The notes beneath the pieces were generated by a model. It did not search any database and was not told the DNA's origin. It worked only from the letters and a program-made list of their open reading frames with translations. Position numbers and translations under genes: made by a program. From assembly GCA_947629225.1 (NCBI GenBank), contig CANRCY010000112.1, positions 1 through 5,102 of the forward strand: a stretch of DNA of 5,102 nt, written 5' to 3'. Source of the DNA: an uncultured Clostridia bacterium (GTDB taxonomy: Bacteria; Bacillota; Clostridia; Christensenellales; Borkfalkiaceae). Below are positions 1 to 5,102 of the stretch, in pieces (the stretch's first letter is position 1; each line of letters begins with the position of its first letter).

Positions 1-757
1 CGGTGAGCCTGTTTTCGCACAGTTCCACCCATTCGGCGCCGCCCGCGATATATCCGCCCGTCGGCGCGAGCCCGCCCCCGGGGTTCTTGATGAGAGAGCC
101 GACGATAAGGTCCGCGCCAACTTGGGTCGGTTCCCGCTTTTCGACGAATTCGCCGTAACAGTTGTCCACGAAAATACACCCGCCGAATCCCTTTTTCCGC
201 ACAAAGGCGCACATCTCGCCGAGTTCGTCCACGGTGAAGGCGTCCCGCAGCTCATACCCGCGCGAGCGTTGGAGATAGACCATTTTATACTCTTTCCGTG
301 CGAGCAGTTCTTCCGCCCGCGCATAGTCGGGCTTGCCGCCCGGCAAGAGCTCCAAAACGTCGCAGTTTACGCCGAAATCTTTGAGGGAGCCGTTCCCCGT
401 CCCCCAAATGACGGAGCGGATGGTGTCGTACGGGGTCCCCGTCAGAAACAAAACATTGTCGCGGGGGCGGAGCACGCCGAAGAGCGCCACCGTGAGCGCA
501 TGCGTGCCCGAAAGAAGCGCGGGAGAGACGACCGCCAACTCCGCCCCGAAGGCGCGCGCATACACCCGACCGAGCGTTTCCCTGCCCTCATCGCCGTAGC
601 CGTATCCCGTGGAGGGATTGAAGTGTCTGAGGGCGATCCGCTCCTCTTTGAACGCGTTCAAAACCTTCTCTTGGTTAAAGAGCGCGGTCTCGTCTATCAG
701 CGCAAAGCGGGAAGCAAGCCGCTGTTCCGCCGCCGAAATTCTCTCATCTGCCGTCAT
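1..757 (-). CDS. PLP-dependent methionine gamma-lyase / 'aluminium resistance' family protein (YnbB-like), N-terminal part
   Basis: A fold-type I PLP enzyme of the Cys/Met-metabolism group, in the family named methionine gamma-lyase or aluminium resistance protein (B. subtilis YnbB). It is presumably a cytosolic C-S lyase, but the physiological substrate is not established for most members. I translated 252 codons. Residues 51-58 read GYGYGDEG; S83-A87 (SGTHA) and T106-I113 (TGTPYDTI) fit the cofactor and substrate pocket; S165-Y168 is SRGY; D198 in FVDNCYGEF is the expected PLP-pyridine aspartate; K224 in SLIKNPGGG is the expected Schiff-base lysine. The family is about 400-430 residues, so roughly 160-180 C-terminal residues lie beyond the left edge. 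The ATG at 757 overlaps the miaA end by 14 nt. The nearest purine-rich site (AAAAGG, about 12 nt upstream) is poorly spaced, which suggests translational coupling to miaA. A GTG at 766 is a weaker alternative start. The family call is firm; the substrate is not. Confidence 0.93.
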   Translation of the reverse strand, partial: MTADERISAAEQRLASRFALIDETALFNQEKVLNAFKEERIALRHFNPSTGYGYGDEGRETLGRVYARAFGAELAVVSPALLSGTHALTVALFGVLRPRDNVLFLTGTPYDTIRSVIWGTGNGSLKDFGVNCDVLELLPGGKPDYARAEELLARKEYKMVYLQRSRGYELRDAFTVDELGEMCAFVRKKGFGGCIFVDNCYGEFVEKREPTQVGADLIVGSLIKNPGGGLAPTGGYIAGGAEWVELCENRLT

Positions 758-1652
758 AGAGTTCACACACCTTTTCGGCTGCGCGTCCGACGTCCTCGGG
801 CGCGAGCCAATGTAAATTTTGCATTTTTTTGAAAAAAGTCAGCTGCCGTTTGGCATAATTGCGGGTATTTTGCTTGATTATGTCTGACATAGTACTATGC
901 AAACCCCCGTTTTTCAAAAAGTCGACCACTTCTTTATAGCCAATCCCCTGCATGCACTGCGCATTTTCGGGAACGCCGCTTTCGAGAAGTCCGCGCACTT
1001 CCTCCACAAGCCCCTTTTCGAGCATTTCGTCTACCCGACGGCTGATGCGCGCGTAGAGCTCCTCGCGGGGAAAGTCGAAGGCGAACGCTTCGAAGGGATA
1101 GCGCGGCTCCCCTCCGTCTGCTTGCTCGGACTTTTTTCTGCCCGTCAGCTCGAAGATCTCGAGGGCGCGCACCACCCGCTTCACGTCGTTTTCGTGCAGT
1201 TTTGCGGCGCTCTCGGGGTCGACTTCTTCGAGCCGCCTGTGCAGCGCCGCCCTGCCCTCTTCCCGTTCGAGCCGCGCATATTTTTCGCGGATTTCCCGAG
1301 AGGCGGGCGTCTTGCCGAAGCCGCTTTGGTAGAGCACGGCGTTCATGTAAAACCCCGTGCCGCCGCACAGAACGGGCAATTTGCCGCGGGCGAGAATGTC
1401 CTCCACAACAGGGAGAGCGAGCCGTTCGAAGTCGCTCACCGAAAAATTTTCGGTCGGCTCGACCACGTCGATCATGTGATGCACGATCCCCTGCCGCTCC
1501 TCCTTTGTCGGCTTTGCCGTGCCGACATTCAATTTTTTGTAGACGAGCAGCGCGTCGCAGGAGACGATCTCGCCGCCGAGGCGTTTTGCGCACTCCACGG
1601 CGAGCGCCGTCTTGCCCGACGCGGTCGCGCCGCACACGGCAAGCAGCTTCAT
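744..1652 (-). CDS. miaA: tRNA dimethylallyltransferase (tRNA A37 isopentenyltransferase)
   Basis: Transfers the dimethylallyl group of DMAPP to N6 of A37 in tRNAs reading UNN codons, giving i6A, the substrate of MiaB. At 302 residues it is normal family length. Visible motifs: P-loop GATASGKT (8-15); SCDALLVY (31-38) with the catalytic aspartate D33; NVGTAKPT (42-49), which binds the substrate end; GGTGFY (97-102); the helical insertion (about 110-200) that clamps the anticodon stem; QGIGYKE (235-241); and TRNYAKRQLTFF (263-274), the C-terminal signature. The P-loop has Ala where most homologues have Pro, and the DS(M/A)(Q/L)(V/I)Y box has Ala34 instead of Ser; neither change removes a known catalytic residue. 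The ATG overlaps the mutL stop in an ATGA, with an AAGAGG site 5 nt upstream. The stop lies inside the next gene. Identification is certain from motifs and context. Confidence 0.98.
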   Translation of the reverse strand: MKLLAVCGATASGKTALAVECAKRLGGEIVSCDALLVYKKLNVGTAKPTKEERQGIVHHMIDVVEPTENFSVSDFERLALPVVEDILARGKLPVLCGGTGFYMNAVLYQSGFGKTPASREIREKYARLEREEGRAALHRRLEEVDPESAAKLHENDVKRVVRALEIFELTGRKKSEQADGGEPRYPFEAFAFDFPREELYARISRRVDEMLEKGLVEEVRGLLESGVPENAQCMQGIGYKEVVDFLKNGGLHSTMSDIIKQNTRNYAKRQLTFFKKMQNLHWLAPEDVGRAAEKVCELYDGR

Positions 1653-3490
1653 ACGATCCTCTTAAAGAGCTTTTCGAGCTCTGTTTTGCGGATTTTTACG
1701 CAGGCGGGACGCCCGTGCGGGCATTTGATACCCATGTCCCCCTCCATTTCTTCGAGGAGTTTGCGCACTTCCCCGTCCGTGAGTTTTTCTCCCCCCTTCA
1801 CCGCCGCCTTGCACGCCATCGTGGCGAGGCGATCTTTGAGAAGGTCGGGCAGTTTGATCGCGCGGAGGGTGTCCATCGAGGAGAGCACCTCGCCGAAGAA
1901 TCCTTCGAGGTCCATGCCGAAGAGGTCGACGGGGACGGCGGAGACCTTAAAACTGTCGCCGAAGTCCTCGATCTCAAACCCGAAGGAGCGTAAAACATCG
2001 AGATTTTTGAGCAAAAAGGCGAATTCCTGCCCGTTCGTGTGCAGAAGAAAGGGCAAGAGCATGGGCTGGGAGAGCGCCGCGCGCGCCTCGCATTTGGCGC
2101 GCAACCTGTCGTAGAGAATGCGCTCGTGCGCGGCATGCTGGTCGACGAGATAGGCTTCGTCCCCCCCTTCGTAGATGAGATATGTGCGGAAGAGTTCCCC
2201 CTTGAATTCGAGGGTGGCGGGATCGAGCTTCTCCTGCTTTGCACGGCTCTGTTCGAGCAAGCTGCGACGGTTTTCTTCGAAGAAGTCGGTCTCTTTCTCC
2301 TGCGGGGCGCGCACTTCCAGGAGCGCGGGAGCCTGTTCGCGGTGCGGGATCGGGGAAGGTTTTCCGACAAGAGAAACGTCAAATTGCAGTTCTTTTTTCG
2401 CCTCGGCATAGCTCATGCCCGCCGCGGGGGCGCCGCTCTTTGCGGGATCTGAAAACGTGCTCTTGACTTCGGCGCGCGGGAGAGAGCTCTCAGCCACATA
2501 TTCGAGCGCACCCGAACTGCCGTCGAGCACTGCCGAAACGACGGAATACACGCTTCCGTAAACGACGCGGTTGTCCGCAAAGCGCACGTCGGCTTTGTTG
2601 GGGTGGACGTTGACGTCCACGATCTCGCTCGGGACTTCCAAAAAGAGGATATAAAAGGGATATTGCCTCGTCATGAGGTAGTTTTTATAGGCGTTCGCCA
2701 CGGCGAGCGACACCGTTTGGTTGACGACGTACCTGCCGTTTACGAACAAACTCTGGTAGCTCCGATTGGGCTTGTAAAAGTTTCGGTTCCCGATGTAGCC
2801 GCGCAGAGAAATCCCGTGTTTTTCCGCCGAGAGCTCGAAGCACTTTCCGAGGACGTCCGCCCCGTAAATGACGGCGACCGCGCTTTTCAGCCCGTCCCCG
2901 AAGGAGCGGTAGCGCACTTTCCCGTTGATGAGATAGGTGAAGGAGATCTCGGGGCGGGAGAGGATAAAGCGGGCGACCATGCCCGTGACGTCCCCCTCTT
3001 CGCTCGCGTCGCTCTTTAAGAATTTGAGCCGCGCGGGCGTGTTGAAAAAGAGCCCTTCCACGGTGACGCGGGTGCCGTTTGCCGCCGCGGCGGGGACGAT
3101 CTCCCCCGTTTTTCCTCCGTCCGAAGAGAGGCTCCACCCCTCTCCGTCCTTCGTTTTGGAGACGATCTCCGTCTTGGAGACTGCCGCAACAGATGCGATC
3201 GCCTCTCCGCGGAAGCCGAGGGTGGAGATCGCCGTAAGGTCCTCCGCCGTGCGGAGCTTGCTCGTGGCGTGGGGCAAAAAGGCGGCTTTTAAGTCCTCTT
3301 TTGCGATGCCGCAGCCGTTGTCCGTCACACAAATGCGGTCTTTGCCGCCGCCCTCGATCTCGATCCCGATCTCGGTCGCTCCTGCGTCGATCGCGTTTTC
3401 CACGAGCTCTTTCACGACGGAATAGGGTCTGTCTACGACCTCTCCCGCCGCAATGCGGTTATAAACGTCGGGGGGCAAAATGTTGATCAT
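1649..3490 (-). CDS. mutL: DNA mismatch repair protein MutL (endonuclease type)
   Basis: Links MutS mismatch recognition to strand incision. The chosen start (ATG at 3490) gives 613 residues beginning MINILPPDVYNRIAAGEVV, the usual N-terminus. It has AAGGAG 8 nt upstream and overlaps the mutS stop by 4 nt; an in-frame ATG at 3508 has no Shine-Dalgarno site and would add six atypical residues. The N-terminal GHKL ATPase shows E28 (catalytic base) and N32 in KELVENAIDAG, DNGCGI (57-62), ATSKL (75-79), GFRGEA (92-97), GTRVTV (139-144), FFNTPARLKF (148-157) and K299 in DVNVHPNKADVRF. A Pro/Ala/Glu-rich linker covers about 326-430. The C-terminal domain has the metal-binding motif DQHAAHERILYD (450-461), ACK (559-561), CPHGRP (590-595) and FKR (609-611), so it should nick DNA itself, as in MutH-less bacteria. 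QPMLLP (475-480) is the likely sliding-clamp-binding motif. The usual final Glu of the first metal motif is Asp461. Confidence 0.98.
   Translation of the reverse strand: MINILPPDVYNRIAAGEVVDRPYSVVKELVENAIDAGATEIGIEIEGGGKDRICVTDNGCGIAKEDLKAAFLPHATSKLRTAEDLTAISTLGFRGEAIASVAAVSKTEIVSKTKDGEGWSLSSDGGKTGEIVPAAAANGTRVTVEGLFFNTPARLKFLKSDASEEGDVTGMVARFILSRPEISFTYLINGKVRYRSFGDGLKSAVAVIYGADVLGKCFELSAEKHGISLRGYIGNRNFYKPNRSYQSLFVNGRYVVNQTVSLAVANAYKNYLMTRQYPFYILFLEVPSEIVDVNVHPNKADVRFADNRVVYGSVYSVVSAVLDGSSGALEYVAESSLPRAEVKSTFSDPAKSGAPAAGMSYAEAKKELQFDVSLVGKPSPIPHREQAPALLEVRAPQEKETDFFEENRRSLLEQSRAKQEKLDPATLEFKGELFRTYLIYEGGDEAYLVDQHAAHERILYDRLRAKCEARAALSQPMLLPFLLHTNGQEFAFLLKNLDVLRSFGFEIEDFGDSFKVSAVPVDLFGMDLEGFFGEVLSSMDTLRAIKLPDLLKDRLATMACKAAVKGGEKLTDGEVRKLLEEMEGDMGIKCPHGRPACVKIRKTELEKLFKRIV
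1657..1663 (-). promoter_or_regulatory. Ribosome binding site of miaA
   Basis: AAGAGGA on the minus strand, ending 4 nt before the miaA ATG at 1652 and lying within the last codons of mutL. It supports the MKLLAVC start and independent re-initiation at the ATGA junction. Confidence 0.75.
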
Positions 3491-5102
3491 TTGACTTTCT
3501 CCTTCCATTCGGCGAGAATGGCGAGCGCCTGCATGGGCGTGAGCAGGTCGAGGTTGAGCTCTTTGAGCTCGGAAACAAGGGCGGGCGGCGCGGTCTCCTC
3601 CGTCTCCTCGGTCTCGGCGGCCCTTCGCCGCGTGACGTCGTTTTTTTCGAGATTTTTGAGAATTTTTTTGGCGCGGGAAGTGACTTCTTCGGGAACGCCC
3701 GCAAGGGAGGCGACTTCCACGCCGAAGGAGCGGGAAGCCCCGCCGCGCACGATCTTTCTGAGGAAGACGATGCTCCCGCCCGCTTCGCGCACCGTGATCT
3801 TGTAATTTTTGACCCCCGCAAGCGTGCCTTCGAGCTCGGTGAGCTCATGGTAGTGGGTGGCGAACAGCGTCTTCGCGCGCACTTTTTCGTTGAGATATTC
3901 GATGACCGCCCACGCAATGGAGAGCCCGTCGAAGGTGCTCGTCCCCCGCCCCACTTCGTCGAGAATGAGCAGGCTCCGCGGGGTGGCGTTGCGCAGGATC
4001 GAGGCGACTTCCGTCATCTCCACCATAAAGGTAGAGCGGTCTAAAATGAGATTGTCGCTCGCGCCGATTCGGGTGAAAATGCGGTCGCACAGGGGCACGA
4101 CCGCCCGCTTTGCGGGCACAAAACACCCGATGTGCGCCATGAGCACGATGAGCGCAGTTTGGCGGAGATAGGTGCTCTTGCCCGCCATATTCGGACCCGT
4201 GACGATCATCGTGCGGTTTTCGTCTGTGTCGAGAAGGCAGTCGTTGGGAACGAACCGCTCGCGGGAGAGCGCCTCGACGACGGGGTGCCTGCCCTCTTCG
4301 ATCTCGAGCGCGCCCTCTTCGGCGATTTCGGGGCGGCAATATTTGTTCTCTTTTGCAACGGTCGCAAAGGAATTGAGGCAGTCGAGCATGCCGATCGCCT
4401 CGGAAATGCGCTGGAAGAGCTTGATGTTGCGGAGAAGGATTTCGTAGATCTCCTCATAAAGGCTCGCTTCGAGGCGTTGCGCCTTCTCGTCGCTGCCCAA
4501 GATCTTTTCTTCGAGCTGTTTGAGCTCCTCGGTGACGTACCGCTCCCCGCCCGCAAGCGTCTGGCGGCGGATATAGGAGTAGGGAACTTTGTCTTTGAAG
4601 GAATTGCTCACCTCGATATAGTACCCGAACACGCGGTTGAAGCCCACTTTCAGGGTGCGGATGCCAGTCTTTTCGCGCTCGCGCGCCTCGAGTTCGGAGA
4701 TGCGCTTCTGCCCGTTGAGCTTGATGTCGCGCAGCCCGTCGAGCTCTTCGTTGTACCCTTCGCGGATAAATCCGCCCTCGCGCAGGAGCCCCGCGTCTTC
4801 ACAGATGGCGCGGTCGAGCAGGGCGCAGATCTCTTTGGGGTCGATGAGGTCGTCGCAGATTTCGTGCAAGAGCTCCGAATGGAAGCCCGAGAGCTGGAAC
4901 TTGATGTTGGGGACGACGGCGAGCGACTTGCTGAGCGCCACGCAGTCCCGCGGCTCGAAGTTGCCGTTGGAAATGCGCCCCGAGAGCCGTTCGATGTCCC
5001 GCATGCCCGTGAGCATATCCGAAAGTCCCATGCGGATGACGGTCGCGCGGTAGAGCTCTTCCACCGCGTCGAGCCGTTTTTCGATCTGTTTTTTGTCGAG
5101 GA
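3487..5102 (-). CDS. mutS: DNA mismatch repair protein MutS, C-terminal part (5' end outside window)
   Basis: The frame is open to the right edge and gives 537 residues after two leftover bases (numbered here from the first full codon). A GTG at 5064 is internal, because the codons before it encode QIEKRLDAVEEL, a conserved MutS core segment. About 320-340 N-terminal residues, including the mismatch-reading FxE domain, should lie outside. Present in order: lever/core; clamp with GFNRVFGYYIEV (153-164) and RRQTLAGGERY (178-188); then the ABC-type ATPase with Walker A GPNMAGKS (302-309), the N-3 STFMVEM box (356-362), Walker B and signature LILDEVGRGTSTFDG (378-392) and the THYHEL switch (415-420). 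A charged Glu/Thr linker (about 475-510) leads to the C-terminal TPMQAL helix (521-526), the usual dimer/tetramer-tail signature. The segment just before STFM reads DNLILDR, where family members usually have DDL-x-x-G-Q/R/K. The stop overlaps the mutL ATG. Identification is certain; only the 5' end is missing. Confidence 0.98.
   Translation of the reverse strand, partial: LDKKQIEKRLDAVEELYRATVIRMGLSDMLTGMRDIERLSGRISNGNFEPRDCVALSKSLAVVPNIKFQLSGFHSELLHEICDDLIDPKEICALLDRAICEDAGLLREGGFIREGYNEELDGLRDIKLNGQKRISELEAREREKTGIRTLKVGFNRVFGYYIEVSNSFKDKVPYSYIRRQTLAGGERYVTEELKQLEEKILGSDEKAQRLEASLYEEIYEILLRNIKLFQRISEAIGMLDCLNSFATVAKENKYCRPEIAEEGALEIEEGRHPVVEALSRERFVPNDCLLDTDENRTMIVTGPNMAGKSTYLRQTALIVLMAHIGCFVPAKRAVVPLCDRIFTRIGASDNLILDRSTFMVEMTEVASILRNATPRSLLILDEVGRGTSTFDGLSIAWAVIEYLNEKVRAKTLFATHYHELTELEGTLAGVKNYKITVREAGGSIVFLRKIVRGGASRSFGVEVASLAGVPEEVTSRAKKILKNLEKNDVTRRRAAETEETEETAPPALVSELKELNLDLLTPMQALAILAEWKEKVK
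3499..3504 (-). promoter_or_regulatory. Ribosome binding site of mutL
   Basis: AAGGAG on the minus strand, 8 nt before the ATG at 3490 and inside the last codons of mutS. It decides the mutL start: the earlier in-frame ATG at 3508 has only GC-rich sequence with no Shine-Dalgarno match before it. Confidence 0.85.
3592..3615 (-). repeat. 9-bp in-frame tandem repeat in the MutS C-terminal linker (about 2.7 copies)
   Basis: On the minus strand the unit GAGACSGAG occurs as GAGACCGAG, then GAGACGGAG, then a partial GAGACC. It encodes the Glu/Thr run ETEETEET between the ATPase domain and the C-terminal TPMQAL helix. The period is a multiple of three, so gain or loss of a copy would change linker length without a frameshift. 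Confidence 0.7.

Noticed and set aside
122..832. A 236-codon plus-strand open frame opposite the YnbB-like gene and the miaA end
   Set aside because: The minus strand here encodes a clear PLP enzyme with K224 and D198 motifs. The plus-strand translation is Arg/Pro-rich with no family resemblance, and it starts at a non-ATG codon without a good ribosome binding site.
824..837. A7 and T6 runs either side of one base near the miaA end, considered as a terminator or frameshift site
   Set aside because: They encode FFKKM in the conserved MiaA C-terminus. There is no GC stem for a terminator, the runs are not phased as a -1 slippery heptamer, and no alternative frame continues usefully.
897..2114. 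A 405-codon plus-strand open frame across the miaA-mutL junction
   Set aside because: It is antisense to two certain genes. Its translation (runs of His, Phe, Arg and Leu, no recognisable domain) looks like a reverse-strand shadow of GC-rich coding sequence, and it has no convincing ribosome binding site.
2937..3425. A 162-codon plus-strand open frame opposite the mutL ATPase domain
   Set aside because: The frame is antisense to the conserved GHKL motifs of MutL, and its Ser/Pro-rich composition is that of a complementary-strand shadow.
5062..5064. GTG as a possible mutS start
   Set aside because: The frame stays open upstream to the window edge and encodes conserved MutS core residues, so this is an internal valine codon.
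1..5102. Mobile elements, CRISPR arrays, RNA genes, promoters, riboswitches or a terminator
   Set aside because: Every base is inside a recognised minus-strand gene with short overlaps. I saw no array-like repeats, inverted-repeat ends, tRNA/rRNA-like sequence or intergenic space that could hold a promoter or terminator.

Overview
The window is one unbroken, right-to-left (minus-strand) operon segment. Coding sequence covers every base and there is no intergenic gap. In transcription order it holds the C-terminal ~537 codons of mutS (enters at the right edge), complete mutL, complete miaA, and the N-terminal 252 codons of a PLP-dependent 'methionine gamma-lyase / aluminium resistance' family protein that runs off the left edge.

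Likely host: a Firmicutes-type bacterium, most probably a GC-rich member of the Clostridia, perhaps an uncultured gut lineage. This is inference. It rests on the mutS-mutL-miaA order with a YnbB-type gene downstream, on a MutL carrying the endonuclease motifs found in bacteria that lack MutH, on strong AAGGAG-type ribosome binding sites, and on GC-rich third codon positions. The sequence does not allow a genus to be named.

Layout: 5102-3487 mutS (partial); 3490-1649 mutL; 1652-744 miaA; 757-1 YnbB-like gene (partial). The junctions overlap by 4 nt (ATGA), 4 nt (ATGA) and 14 nt, so the genes are almost certainly co-transcribed and translationally coupled. No promoter or terminator is visible; both must lie outside the window.

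How the genes work together: MutS recognises mismatches and MutL is the downstream nicking endonuclease, with a candidate clamp-binding motif. MiaA adds dimethylallyl to A37 of tRNAs that read UNN codons. The YnbB-like protein is a PLP C-S-lyase-like enzyme with no proven link to the others. The pairing of mutSL with miaA is an old, widespread arrangement. I found no novel system. The most notable signals are an unusual segment in the MutS ATPase domain, the absence of hfq between miaA and the YnbB-like gene, and slippage-prone tracts in the MutS C-terminal linker.
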